From the NCBI RefSeq assembly GCF_900108335.1, contig NZ_FNVT01000017.1:62001-126000 (forward strand): a DNA stretch of 64,000 bases, given 5' to 3'. Both the position numbers and the translations under genes were made by a program. The stretch comes from Nonomuraea solani. Its GTDB lineage: Bacteria > Actinomycetota > Actinomycetes > Streptosporangiales > Streptosporangiaceae. The notes beneath the pieces are model-generated. The model had not been told where the DNA came from. It saw only the letters and a list, made by a program, of their open reading frames with translations, and did no database searches. Positions 42,641-53,339 of the stretch are shown one piece after another (position 1 is the first letter of the stretch; each line of letters starts with the position of its first letter).

Positions 42641-43540
42641 ATGTCGACCAAGACAAAGAAGAAGCTGAGCAGCGAGTACGACACGCTCGGCAGCCGCGTC
42701 TTCGACACCGTCAACATCATCGTGCTCGTCGGCCTGGCACTGATCACGGTGCTGCCGCTGCTGTACGTGCTGGCGGGGTCCTTCGCGAGCGAGTCGGAGA
42801 TCGCCTCGCGGCCGTTCTTCCTGTGGCCGGAGAATTTCGTCACGGACACGTACGCGTTCATCTTCTCCACCCCCACCTTCGTCCGCGCGCTTCTCACGAC
42901 CGTCGTCGTGACGGCGGTCGGCACGGTGGTGCAACTGGTGCTGACGTTCACCATGGCGTACCCGCTGGCCAAGCGGTACCTGCCGGGCCGGACGCTGATC
43001 CTCAACCTGGTGATCTTCACGCTGGTCTTCTCCGGCGGCATGATCCCCACCTACCTGGTGGTGCGCGACCTGGGCCTGCTGGACGGCTACTGGGCGCTGA
43101 TCCTGCCGCTGGCGATCAACCCGTTCTATCTGATCATCGTGAAGAGTTTCTTCCAGGAGCTGCCGCAGGCGTTGGAGGAGGCGGCACGCATCGACGGCTG
43201 CAACGAGATGGGGGTCTTCTTCAAGATCGTCCTTCCTCTGTCCAAGCCGATCATCGCGACGTTCTCGTTGTTCTACGCGGTGGCCATCTGGAACGACTAC
43301 ATGTCACCACTGCTGTACATCACCGACCCCGGCAAGTGGACCCTGCAGATGCTGGTGCGCCAGCTGACCAGCGCCGACCAGGCCGACGCGCTGGCGAACA
43401 TGGACAGGACGTTCGTGCCGCCCGAGCAAGGGCTGAAGTTCGCGATCGTGGTGATCGCGACGCTGCCGATCCTGTTCTTCTACCCGTTCCTGCAGAAGCA
43501 CTTCACCAAGGGCGTGCTGCTCGGCGGTGTCAAGGAGTGA
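42641..43540 (+). CDS. LplC-like ABC transporter permease (CarB family)
   Basis: This is the second membrane subunit, 299 residues with six helices. Marks are YDTLGSRVFDTVNIIVLVGLA, SFFQELPQALEEAARIDGCN (the EAA loop) and a Bacillus LplC-like end YPFLQKHFTKGVLLGGVKE. It forms the channel with the LplB-like subunit. The stop overlaps the start of the esterase gene (GTGA), so uptake and processing are coupled in expression. Confidence 0.92.
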   Translation: MSTKTKKKLSSEYDTLGSRVFDTVNIIVLVGLALITVLPLLYVLAGSFASESEIASRPFFLWPENFVTDTYAFIFSTPTFVRALLTTVVVTAVGTVVQLVLTFTMAYPLAKRYLPGRTLILNLVIFTLVFSGGMIPTYLVVRDLGLLDGYWALILPLAINPFYLIIVKSFFQELPQALEEAARIDGCNEMGVFFKIVLPLSKPIIATFSLFYAVAIWNDYMSPLLYITDPGKWTLQMLVRQLTSADQADALANMDRTFVPPEQGLKFAIVVIATLPILFFYPFLQKHFTKGVLLGGVKE

Positions 43541-44157
43541 CCCGCACGGTCCTGCTGGCCGGGGACTCGACGGTCGCGTCCTGCCCGGCCTTCGAGGCGC
43601 CGATGTCGGGGTGGGGAGCGCAGCTCGGGCCGTACGCCGGCGGCCCGGTGCGCAACTTCGCCAAGGGCGGCGCCACCACGGCCGGCCACCGGGCGGAAGG
43701 GCTGTGGGCGGCGCTCGTCCGCGAGATCACGCCGGGCGACGTCGTGGTGATCCAGTTCGGGCACAACGACCAGAAGGAGCCCGGCCTGCCCTACCGCGAC
43801 AACCTGCGCGCCTTCGCCGAGGAGGCGCGCGGGGCCGGCGCGCTGGCGGTGCTGTGCACGCCGGTGCAGCGGCGCAGGTTCGATGGCGGGCGGCTGGTCC
43901 CGACCCACGGTGACTATCCCGACCAGGTGCGCGACCTGGCCGCCGCCGAGGGCGTACCGCTGATCGACCTGACCGCCGCCACCACCGAGCTGTACGAACG
44001 GTTCGGCCCCGAGGGCTCGAAGGCCCTGTTCACGCACTTCCCGCCCGGCGTCCACCCCCTCTATCCGGACGGCGTGGCCGACGACACCCACTTCTGTTTC
44101 CGCGGCGCCGACGAGGTGGCCGCGATCGTCGCCGAGCGACTCAAGGAGTTCGCATGA
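43537..44157 (+). CDS. SGNH-family rhamnogalacturonan acetylesterase-like enzyme
   Basis: This is a 206-residue hydrolase predicted to remove acetyl groups from rhamnogalacturonan oligosaccharides. SGNH blocks are LLAGDSTVAS (nucleophile S11), the FAKGGATT glycine, FGHNDQKE (Asn), and DDTHF with D182 and H185. There is no signal peptide, so it acts in the cytoplasm after uptake. The GTG start overlaps the permease stop, and the stop overlaps the next start (ATGA). Confidence 0.87.
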   Translation: MTRTVLLAGDSTVASCPAFEAPMSGWGAQLGPYAGGPVRNFAKGGATTAGHRAEGLWAALVREITPGDVVVIQFGHNDQKEPGLPYRDNLRAFAEEARGAGALAVLCTPVQRRRFDGGRLVPTHGDYPDQVRDLAAAEGVPLIDLTAATTELYERFGPEGSKALFTHFPPGVHPLYPDGVADDTHFCFRGADEVAAIVAERLKEFA

Positions 44158-46736
44158 CAGTTCTGCGCTGGCTGGACCGACCGGGTGAGGAGGGCGTGAC
44201 CTGGGGAGTCCCGTGGCCGCGTGGCGCGGTCGAGCGGGACGCCCCGTTCGCGCTGGCCGACGCCGACGGGCGGGAGGTGCCCGTGCAGAGCTGGGTGACC
44301 GCGACCTGGCCCGACGGCTCGGTCAAGTGGTCGGCCCACGCGATCGGGGCCAGGCCCGCGACGCTGGCGTACCGGCTGGAGCCCGGACGTGAGCCCGCGG
44401 CGGCGGAGCGCGTCGCCACGGTCGCGCGCGAGGACGGCCTGCTGCGCGTGAGCACCGGTGTGGTCACGTGGGTCATCGAGGAGTCGGGGAACACGCTGGC
44501 CCGGTCGATCTCGCGCGGGAGCCGCGAGATCGCCAGGGACGTGCGCCTGGTCAGCCTGCGCCAGAGCGAGCCCACCCCCGACGAGGGCGGCGGCGTGCCC
44601 CGCGAGCAGACGACGGGAACCGTCGAGAGCGTAACCGTCGAGCAGGACGGCCCCCTCCGCGCCGTGGTGCGCCTGGAGGGCCGGCACGGCGACTGGCTGC
44701 CGTTCACCGTGCGCCTGTACTTCTACGCCGGCGCCGAGCACGTGCGGATCATGCACACGTTCGTCTGGGACGGCGACCCCGAGCGCGACTTCCTCGCCGG
44801 GCTCGGCCTGCGGGCCGACGTGGTCATGCGCGACGAGCTCCACGACCGGCACGTGCGCCTGGCCGGCGACGGCGGGTTCCTGACGGAGGCCGTACGCGGG
44901 CTGACCGGCCTGCGCCTCGACCCCGGCGAGTCCGCCCGCCGCAACCAGGTCGAGGGCCGCCCGGCCGGAGAGCTCGACCCGGCCGTCGCCTCCCGCCTGC
45001 ACCTCATCCCCGCCTGGAACGACCACACCCTCGACCAGGGCTCCGCCGATGGCTTCACGCTGCGCAAACGCACCGCCGAGGGCCACTCCTGGGTGACGAT
45101 CCCGGCCGGCACCCGCTCCACCGGGTACGGCTACGTCGGCGGCGTGAGCGGCGGCCTCGGCTTCGGCCTGCGTGACTTCTGGCGGCTGCACCCCACCCGC
45201 CTCGACGTCAGGAACGCGGCCACCGATCTCGCCACCGCCACCATCTGGCTGTGGTCGCCGTCCGCGCCGGCCATGGACCTGCGCTTCTACCACGACGGCA
45301 TGGGCCAGGACACCTTCGCCGAGCAGCTGGAGGGCCTGGAGGTCACGTACGAGGACTACGAGCCAGGCTTCGGCGACGCCCACGGCGTGGCGCGTACGCA
45401 CGAGCTGACCCTGCGCGCCTGCGCCGCCACGCCCGCCGCGGCCGCGCTGGCCGCGCACGCCGCCGCCATGAACGAGCCCGCCCTGCTGGCCGCCGCCCCC
45501 GAGCGGGTGCGCGAGGCCGGCGTGTTCGGCGTCTGGGAGCTGCCCGACCGCTCCACGCCCGCCCACGCCGCGATCGAGGACCGGCTGGACTTCCTGTTCG
45601 ACCTGTACGTCCGCGAGCGCGAGCAGCGCCGCTGGTACGGGTTCTGGGACTACGGCGACGTCATGCACACCTACGACCAGGACCGGCACACCTGGCGCTA
45701 CGACATCGGCGGCTACGCCTGGGACAACTCGGAGCTGTCGCCCGACCTGTGGCTGTGGCTGCAGTATCTGCGCACGGGCCGGGCCGACGTCTTCCGCTTC
45801 GCCGAGGCCATGACCCGCCACACCGGCGAGGTCGACGTCTATCACCTCGGCCGCTGGAAGGGCCTGGGCACCCGGCACAACGTGCAGCACTGGGGCTGCA
45901 GTTGCAAACAGCTGCGCATCTCCAACGCCGCCTACCGGCGCTTTTACCACTACCTGACGGCCGACGAGCGCACCGGCGACCTCATGGACGAGCTCAGCAG
46001 GCCCGAGGAGACGTTCGTGGTGATCGATCCCACGCGCAAGGTGCGCGAGGACGTCTACACCCCGGACCCCTCGGCCCTGTCGGTCGGCCTCGGCACCGAC
46101 TGGGGCTCGCTGGCGGCGGCCTGGCTCACCCGGTGGGAGCGGCACGGGGACGAGCGGGCCAGAGACCGGTTGCTGGGCACGATGGCCGACATCGGGGCGC
46201 TGCCGCGCGGCTTCCTGACCGGCGAGGGCCGGCTGGACCTGGAGAGCGGGCGTTTCGACACCTCCCGTGACCAGATCTCCGTGTCGCACCTGTCGTCGCT
46301 GTTCGGGCTGCCGGAGATGTGCGCGGAGCTGATCGGGCTTGGCCTGGACGTGCCCGGCTTCGAGCGGGCGTGGCTGGACTACTGCCGCCTCTACCTGGCC
46401 ACTCCCGAGCAGCAGGAGGCGGAGGTGGGACGGCCGCTGAGCGGGATCTCCCTGATCCAGGCGCACAGCAGGCTGACGGCGTACGCGGCCGCCCGCACCG
46501 GCGACGCCGAACTGGCCGCCTGGGCGTGGCGCAAGTTCACCTACGACGAGGGCGACCAGCTCAACAAGAACGCGCTGCAGCGTCAGCGGGACTGGCACCT
46601 GACCCTGGTGGACGGCCCCGGCGTGCTCCATCCCGTGCACGAGGCGCCGTTCGTGAGCACCAACGGAGCCGCCCAGTACGGCCTGGCCGCCATCCACAAT
46701 CTGGCCCTGATCGGCAAGCACCTGGCGGAGCGTTAA
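44154..46736 (+). CDS. YetA-like exo-rhamnogalacturonan lyase family protein
   Basis: This 860-residue enzyme has the size and layout of YetA of the Bacillus lpl locus. An N-terminal RIFT-barrel-like beta domain (about 1-330, VPVQSWVTATWPDGSVKWSA, FYAGAEHVRIMHTFVWDGDP) is followed by a helical toroid (about 440-860, RWYGFWDYGDVMHTYD, HNVQHWGCSCKQLRISNAAY). Related proteins cleave rhamnogalacturonan from the end by beta-elimination. The absence of a signal peptide places it in the cytoplasm, acting on imported oligomers after deacetylation. It is the last gene of the operon; a hairpin follows at 46747. Confidence 0.75.
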   Translation: MTVLRWLDRPGEEGVTWGVPWPRGAVERDAPFALADADGREVPVQSWVTATWPDGSVKWSAHAIGARPATLAYRLEPGREPAAAERVATVAREDGLLRVSTGVVTWVIEESGNTLARSISRGSREIARDVRLVSLRQSEPTPDEGGGVPREQTTGTVESVTVEQDGPLRAVVRLEGRHGDWLPFTVRLYFYAGAEHVRIMHTFVWDGDPERDFLAGLGLRADVVMRDELHDRHVRLAGDGGFLTEAVRGLTGLRLDPGESARRNQVEGRPAGELDPAVASRLHLIPAWNDHTLDQGSADGFTLRKRTAEGHSWVTIPAGTRSTGYGYVGGVSGGLGFGLRDFWRLHPTRLDVRNAATDLATATIWLWSPSAPAMDLRFYHDGMGQDTFAEQLEGLEVTYEDYEPGFGDAHGVARTHELTLRACAATPAAAALAAHAAAMNEPALLAAAPERVREAGVFGVWELPDRSTPAHAAIEDRLDFLFDLYVREREQRRWYGFWDYGDVMHTYDQDRHTWRYDIGGYAWDNSELSPDLWLWLQYLRTGRADVFRFAEAMTRHTGEVDVYHLGRWKGLGTRHNVQHWGCSCKQLRISNAAYRRFYHYLTADERTGDLMDELSRPEETFVVIDPTRKVREDVYTPDPSALSVGLGTDWGSLAAAWLTRWERHGDERARDRLLGTMADIGALPRGFLTGEGRLDLESGRFDTSRDQISVSHLSSLFGLPEMCAELIGLGLDVPGFERAWLDYCRLYLATPEQQEAEVGRPLSGISLIQAHSRLTAYAAARTGDAELAAWAWRKFTYDEGDQLNKNALQRQRDWHLTLVDGPGVLHPVHEAPFVSTNGAAQYGLAAIHNLALIGKHLAER

Positions 46737-46746
46737 GCAGAGGTGG

Positions 46747-46764
46747 GAGCCCCTCCGGGGGCTC
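46747..46764 (+). terminator. Hairpin after the rhamnogalacturonan operon
   Basis: GAGCCCC (46747-46753) pairs with GGGGCTC (46758-46764) across a TCCG loop, directly before a possible -10 element (TACACT 46765-46770). It separates the operon from the ABC-F leader. Confidence 0.7.
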
Positions 46765-46838
46765 TACACTGAACAGATGCATACTCCCGATTGATCCCGG
46801 CGTCGCACGCCTCAATCCTCGTTTCCTAGCTCGGGAGT
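46765..46838 (+). promoter_or_regulatory. ABC-F leader: leaderless 5-codon ORF and Shine-Dalgarno-sequestering stem
   Basis: TACACT (46765-46770) is a plausible -10. The predicted transcript start falls near ATG 46777, which opens the ORF Met-His-Thr-Pro-Asp-stop (46777-46794). ACTCCCGA inside it (46783-46790) is perfectly complementary to TCGGGAGT (46831-46838), which holds the GGGAG ribosome site in front of the ABC-F start at 46850. Stalling on the mini-ORF would free that site. Confidence 0.5.
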
Positions 46839-46849
46839 GCTCCGCCAAT

Positions 46850-48448
<1,599 letters not shown>

Positions 48449-48561
48449 TCTTAATTTGAGTGGGTACGGATCTTTTCCCGTGGAGTAGGTAGCCGATCCC
48501 GCTGAAATGACTGATCATGGCGGAGTAACGCTGCGGAAGTCCGGCACTACAGGAGGTACTC

Positions 48562-48777
48562 GTGGCCGAGACACTGAAGAAGGGCACCCGGGTCACCGGG
48601 GCCGACCGGGAAAAACTGGCCGGCGATCTCAAGAAGCGCTACGCCGCGGGCGAAAGCATTCGCGCGCTGGCCGCTTCCACCGGTCGGTCTTACGGGTTCA
48701 TCCACCGCATCCTCAGCGAGTCCGGTGTGACTCTGCGCGGGCGCGGCGGGGCGACCCGAGGCAAGTCCAAGCGCTGA
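48562..48777 (+). CDS. Small helix-turn-helix protein
   Basis: This 71-residue basic protein has one HTH of the resolvase/Hin type, ADREKLAGDLKKRYAAGESI followed by RALAASTGRSYGFIHRILSE and a Gly/Arg/Lys tail. GTG 48562 has AGGAGG five bases upstream. Small proteins of this kind follow ABC-F genes in other actinobacteria. It probably binds DNA; its targets are unknown. Confidence 0.85.
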   Translation: MAETLKKGTRVTGADREKLAGDLKKRYAAGESIRALAASTGRSYGFIHRILSESGVTLRGRGGATRGKSKR

Positions 48778-48900
48778 CGGCCGCCTCGGAACGTGCGACC
48801 GCAGCCGCCCGTCCCTAGTCAGCCGCCGTCGCGCCCGAGCCAGAACGATGTTCTGTAGGCTCGGGCGCGACGGTCAGCACGCCGGACGAAGGAGCGGGCG

Positions 48901-49722
48901 ATGGCGGAAGCGCAGGCGCGACAGCGCGGGGGGTACACGGAGGACGTCTCAGCCGAGAGACTGGCGGAGATCGGCCTTCGTTTCGAGGTGGACGGTGAAG
49001 TAGCGACGGTCACGCTCGACCGGCCGGAAAAACGCAACGCACAGACGTTCGCGACCTGGTCGGCATTGGCCCGGATCGGTGAGAACCTACCGGAACGGGT
49101 GCGCGTCGTCGTCGTGAAAGGTGAGGGACCGTCCTTCTCGGCAGGGATCGACCTGCGAATGTTCACAGCTGAGGGGGTGCCCGGACAGGGCTCGTTCAGT
49201 GCGGCGGCCAAGAGTGAGGACGCCGACTTCGAGCAGCGCATCAGACAGGCTCAAGCGGGATTCCTGTGGCTGCGCCGCCCGGAGATCGTCTCCATCGCCG
49301 CGGTGCAGGGGCACGCGATCGGGGCGGGGTTCCAGCTCGCGCTCTCCTGCGATCTGCGGATCGTGGCCGACGATGTCAAGTTCTGCATGAAAGAGCCCGC
49401 ACTGGGCCTGGTGCCCGATCTGACGGGGACCAAGCCCCTGGTCGAGCTGGTCGGCCTGGCCAAGGCGATCGACATCTGCCTGACCGCCAGGACCGTGCAC
49501 GCCGACGAGGCCATGCGGATCGGCCTCGCGGAATCGGTGGTCGCCGGGGGCGACCTGGAACGGGCCGTACAAGACAAGATCGGGCAGTTGCTGTCCACGA
49601 ACAGGGACGCGGCGGCCGCGACCAAGCGACTCCTCCAGGGGGCGCAGGCACGCACCCTGGAGGAGCAGAGTGTGGCCGAGGGAATCGAACAGGCCGCGCG
49701 CATCAAGGCTCTCTTCGGTTAG
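48901..49722 (+). CDS. Enoyl-CoA hydratase/isomerase (crotonase) family protein
   Basis: This 273-residue crotonase-fold enzyme acts on acyl-CoA thioesters. The oxyanion-hole segments are EGPSFSAGIDL and QGHAIGAGFQLALSCD, and the catalytic-region glutamate is in MKEPALGLVPDLTGTK. The second acidic residue of classic hydratases is not obvious, so isomerase or hydrolase activity is possible. An N-terminal extension of about 25 residues (MAEAQARQRGGYTEDVSAER) precedes the domain. It is monocistronic, between the HTH gene and an ABC exporter. Confidence 0.85.
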   Translation: MAEAQARQRGGYTEDVSAERLAEIGLRFEVDGEVATVTLDRPEKRNAQTFATWSALARIGENLPERVRVVVVKGEGPSFSAGIDLRMFTAEGVPGQGSFSAAAKSEDADFEQRIRQAQAGFLWLRRPEIVSIAAVQGHAIGAGFQLALSCDLRIVADDVKFCMKEPALGLVPDLTGTKPLVELVGLAKAIDICLTARTVHADEAMRIGLAESVVAGGDLERAVQDKIGQLLSTNRDAAAATKRLLQGAQARTLEEQSVAEGIEQAARIKALFG

Positions 49723-49828
49723 ATCCACGACCAGATCCACGGCATCCGGTGATTTCGCGGTGAGCTGAGCCGGGAATCATCGCGGGCTCCGACGACGCTG
49801 TCCCCGGGGCAGGAGGAGGTATCCCGGG

Positions 49829-51715
49829 ATGGCGATGATGGGCGGGGGCTTCGGCCCCCAGATGATGACGTCGCTGCGGCGCGACGGCTCGGTGACCAAG
49901 CAGCGGCTGCGGCCCGGCACGGTGCGGCGCATCGCGGGCTACGCGCGGCCCTACACCAGGCAGATCTCGGCGTTCCTGGTGCTCGTCGTGGCCGGCGCGA
50001 TGATCGTGATCGCCAACCCGCTGCTGATGAAGGCGATCATCGACGACGGCATCCTGCCCAAGCGGGCCGGCGTCGTCGTCGGCCTTGCCGTGGCGATCGC
50101 CGCGCTGGCGCTGGTCGACGCGTTACTGACGCTGGTGCAGCGGTGGTTCTCCTCGCGCATCGGCGAGGGCCTGATCTACGACCTGCGCACCGAGGTGTTC
50201 GACCACGTGCAGCGCATGCCGGTGGCGTTCTTCATGCGCGCCCAGACCGGCGCGCTGGTCAGCCGGCTCAACACCGACGTGATCGGCGCCCAGCGGGCCC
50301 TGACCAGCACCCTGTCGTCCGTCGTCGCCAACGTGGTCAGCCTGGTCCTGGTGCTGGGCGCGATGCTGGTGCTGTCGTGGCAGGTGACGCTGGTCGCCCT
50401 GGTGCTGCTGCCGATCTTCATCGTGCCCGCCAAGTTCGTGGGCCGCCGCATGTCGGCGCTGACCCGGGAGCAGATGCAGCTCGACGCCGAGATGAGCTCC
50501 GTCACCACCGAGCGGTTCAACGTGGCCGGGGCGATGGTGGCCAAGCTCTACGGCCGGCCCGAGGACGACGCCCAGGTCTTCGGCTCGCGGGCGGCCAGGG
50601 TGCGCGACGTGGGCGTGACCGTCGGCATGTACGGCACCGTGTTCCGCGTCGCGCTCGGGCTGGTCGCGGCGCTGGCCACCGCCCTCGTCTACGGCATCGG
50701 CGGCGTCCTGTCGGTGTCCGGCGTCTTCGAGCTGGGCACCCTGGTGGCCCTGGCCGCCCTCCTGATGCGCCTCTACGGGCCGCTCACGTCGCTGTCCAAC
50801 GTGCACGTCGACGTGATGACCGCCCTCGTGAGCTTCGACCGCGTCTTCGAGATCCTCGACCTCCAGCCCATGGTCGCCGAGCGGCCCGGCGCCGTGCCGG
50901 TGCCCGATGGGCCGGTCACGATCGAGTTCGATGACGTGCGCTTCCGCTACCCGGCCGCTGACGAGGTCTCGCTGGCCTCGCTGGAGTCGGTGGCCAGGCA
51001 GGACACCGGGCCGTCGCACCCGGTGCTCAAGGGCGTGTCCTTCACGGCCGCCCCCGGTCAGCTCATCGCGCTCGTCGGCCACAGCGGCGCGGGCAAGACC
51101 ACGATGACCTCCCTGGTGTCGCGCCTCTACGACGTCAACGAGGGCGCGGTCCGCGTCAACGGGCTCGACGTGCGCGACGCCACCCTCGCCTCCCTGCGCG
51201 ACACCGTGGGAGTGGTCATGCAGGACGCCCATCTCTACCACGACACGATCGCGGCCAACCTCCGATATGCCAGGCCTGAGGCGTCCGACGAGGAGATCTG
51301 GGAGGCTCTCAGGGCCGCGCAGATCGGTGAGATGGTCGAGAGCCTGCCCGACGGCCTCGAAACCGTCGTGGGCGACCGCGGCTACCGGCTCTCCGGCGGC
51401 GAGAAACAGCGGCTGGCGCTGGCCAGGCTGCTGCTGAAGGCGCCGCGCGTGGTCGTGCTCGACGAGGCCACCGCCCATCTCGACTCCGAGTCCGAGGCGG
51501 CCGTGCAGGTGGCGCTGAAGACCGCGCTGGAGGGGCGCACCTCGCTGGTGATCGCGCACCGGCTGTCGACCATCAGGGAGGCCGACGAGATCCTCGTCAT
51601 CCACGACGGGCGCATCGCCGAGCGGGGCGGCCACGAGGAGCTGCTGGCGCGCGGCGGGCTCTACGCCGAGCTCTACCGCACCCAGTTCAGCTCTTCTGGT
51701 AGCCCAGCCGGGTGA
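49829..51715 (+). CDS. ABC transporter with fused membrane and ATPase domains (multidrug/lipid exporter type)
   Basis: This 628-residue half-transporter works as a dimer. Six membrane helices span about residues 45-330, and the ATPase domain runs from 365 to 625 with GHSGAGKTTMTSLVSRLYDV, LSGGEKQRLALARLLL, VVLDEATAHLDSES and IAHRLST. It starts at ATG 49829 after GGAGGA. One TTA codon (50123-50125) is present. It may export a drug, lipid or peptide. The 3' end overlaps the convergent sulfotransferase-like gene by 29 bases. Confidence 0.9.
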   Translation: MAMMGGGFGPQMMTSLRRDGSVTKQRLRPGTVRRIAGYARPYTRQISAFLVLVVAGAMIVIANPLLMKAIIDDGILPKRAGVVVGLAVAIAALALVDALLTLVQRWFSSRIGEGLIYDLRTEVFDHVQRMPVAFFMRAQTGALVSRLNTDVIGAQRALTSTLSSVVANVVSLVLVLGAMLVLSWQVTLVALVLLPIFIVPAKFVGRRMSALTREQMQLDAEMSSVTTERFNVAGAMVAKLYGRPEDDAQVFGSRAARVRDVGVTVGMYGTVFRVALGLVAALATALVYGIGGVLSVSGVFELGTLVALAALLMRLYGPLTSLSNVHVDVMTALVSFDRVFEILDLQPMVAERPGAVPVPDGPVTIEFDDVRFRYPAADEVSLASLESVARQDTGPSHPVLKGVSFTAAPGQLIALVGHSGAGKTTMTSLVSRLYDVNEGAVRVNGLDVRDATLASLRDTVGVVMQDAHLYHDTIAANLRYARPEASDEEIWEALRAAQIGEMVESLPDGLETVVGDRGYRLSGGEKQRLALARLLLKAPRVVVLDEATAHLDSESEAAVQVALKTALEGRTSLVIAHRLSTIREADEILVIHDGRIAERGGHEELLARGGLYAELYRTQFSSSGSPAG

Positions 51716-52571
51716 GCTCCTCCCTGGCGACCTTGCGCACCAGGTCGAGGTCGTCGCGGCGGAGCCGGGTGCGCCAGGCGCCGACCTTGGGCACGGCGTC
51801 GGCGTAGAGCACGGCCTTCGACACCCGCGTCTCCAAGAACTCCGTCAGCGCGGCGGCCGACTGCGGCGGCTTGCCGACCAGGTCCTCGTAGCGCAGCGTC
51901 AGGAGCCGGCCCTCGGGCAGCGTCCGGCGCAGCTCGGCGCTCAGGCGGACGGCGCTGCGCCAGCGCAGCGCGCTCTTGCCCGCCGCCGGCATGGTCTTCC
52001 AGCGTTCGAGGTGCTCGTCCTTGTTGACGCCGAGGAACGCGTTGGGGAACTCGGTCTGGTCGGTCAGCATCGCCGGCTTGAACCAGGCCAGGCACGCCGG
52101 GTCGGCCAGCATGTCGGACACCACGTCCCTGCCGTCGCGGATGAGCTGCACGAACCGGGCGTCGGGGAACGCCTGGAGCAGCACCGGCGCGCTGTAGATC
52201 AGGTCGGGGCTGCCGTCGCCGAACCGGGTGACGTCGGCGGCCGACACACAGGGACCGGTGCCCGTCACGCCGCCCGCCTCGCGGCACGGCTCGGCGCACT
52301 CGCCGCAGGAACGGGGCAGCACCTGCCAGGACTCGGCGAGGGCGTCGCGCATGACGCGCACGGCGCCGGACGTACGGGCGATCGAGGGCTTGCGGGCGAA
52401 GGCGTAGAGCACGTGCGCCACGCTCGCCCGGCCCATCGTCACATGGAAGCCCGGAGAGCGTTTCAGGGCACGGGCCAGCAGGTCCGCGCCGGAATGCGGA
52501 GCTCCGAGCAGGAAGACCGGCCGGCGGACTTTGATGCCGTTGACCACGAGGATGTGGGGCGGAAGTCGCAT
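51687..52571 (-). CDS. Sulfotransferase family protein
   Basis: This 294-residue protein has the PAPS-dependent sulfotransferase pattern: the 5'-phosphosulfate loop in VFLLGAPHSGADLLARALKR and the 3'-phosphate site in FVQLIRDGRDVVSDMLADPA. The usual C-terminal side follows as LLTLRYEDLVGKPPQSAAAL. An unusual middle insert contains four cysteines (RSCGECAEPCREAGG and GPCVS). The acceptor is unknown. Start ATG 52571 is divergent from the sirtuin gene through 42 bases. Confidence 0.82.
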   Translation of the reverse strand: MRLPPHILVVNGIKVRRPVFLLGAPHSGADLLARALKRSPGFHVTMGRASVAHVLYAFARKPSIARTSGAVRVMRDALAESWQVLPRSCGECAEPCREAGGVTGTGPCVSAADVTRFGDGSPDLIYSAPVLLQAFPDARFVQLIRDGRDVVSDMLADPACLAWFKPAMLTDQTEFPNAFLGVNKDEHLERWKTMPAAGKSALRWRSAVRLSAELRRTLPEGRLLTLRYEDLVGKPPQSAAALTEFLETRVSKAVLYADAVPKVGAWRTRLRRDDLDLVRKVAREELTRLGYQKS

Positions 52572-52613
52572 ACGAGGGACAAGTGTGACACCGTTTGCCA
52601 GGTGAACGAGCCA

Positions 52614-53339
52614 ATGCCAGTGTCGGTTCTCACCGGAGCGGGCATCTCCACCGACTCGGGCATCCCCGACTTCCGGGGCCCGCAGGGGGTCTGGACCAAG
52701 AATCCGCAGGCCGAGGCCAATGCGACGATCGACCGTTATGTGGCCGACCCCGGCGTCAGGCGGAGCGCGTGGCGGGCCAGGCTCGACAGCCCCGCCTGGA
52801 GCGCCCACCCGAACGCCGCGCACCTCGCGCTGGTCGATCTCGAACGGGCCGGGCTGCTGCGCGCCCTCATCACACAGAACATCGACGAGCTGCACCAGCG
52901 CGCCGGCTCCGCGCCCGGGAAGGTCATCGAGCTGCACGGTACGATGCACCGCGCCGAATGCCTGTCCTGCGACCTGATCACGCCCATGGACGAGGTGCTG
53001 GCCCGGGTGGCCGCCGGCGAGGACGACCCGCCGTGCCCGCGGTGCGGCGGCATCCAGAAGTCGAACACGATCTCGTTCGGCCAGTCGCTCAAGCCCGAGG
53101 TGCTGGACGCCGCGCGCCGTGCCGCGCAGTCGTGCCGCGTGTTCGTCGCGGTGGGCACCTCGCTGACCGTGCACCCGGCCGCCGGGCTCTGCGGTGAGGC
53201 GCTCGACGCGGGCGCCTCGCTGGTGATCGTGAACGCCGAGCCCACGCCCTACGACCCCTTCGCCGACCGGGTCATCAACGAGCCGATCGGCCAGGCACTG
53301 CCCACGCTCGTCAAGGAGTTGATCGATGCAGCCCGCTGA
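52614..53339 (+). CDS. NAD-dependent protein deacylase (Sir2 family)
   Basis: This 241-residue sirtuin removes acyl groups from lysines using NAD+. Conserved parts are LTGAGISTDSGIPDFRGPQG, TQNIDELHQRAG and the catalytic H108 (ELHGTMH). The zinc cysteines are C116, C119, C141 and C144. ATG 52614 has AGGTGA upstream; an in-frame GTG lies four codons before. It overlaps the LD-carboxypeptidase gene by 14 bases, so the two are co-expressed. Confidence 0.93.
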   Translation: MPVSVLTGAGISTDSGIPDFRGPQGVWTKNPQAEANATIDRYVADPGVRRSAWRARLDSPAWSAHPNAAHLALVDLERAGLLRALITQNIDELHQRAGSAPGKVIELHGTMHRAECLSCDLITPMDEVLARVAAGEDDPPCPRCGGIQKSNTISFGQSLKPEVLDAARRAAQSCRVFVAVGTSLTVHPAAGLCGEALDAGASLVIVNAEPTPYDPFADRVINEPIGQALPTLVKELIDAAR

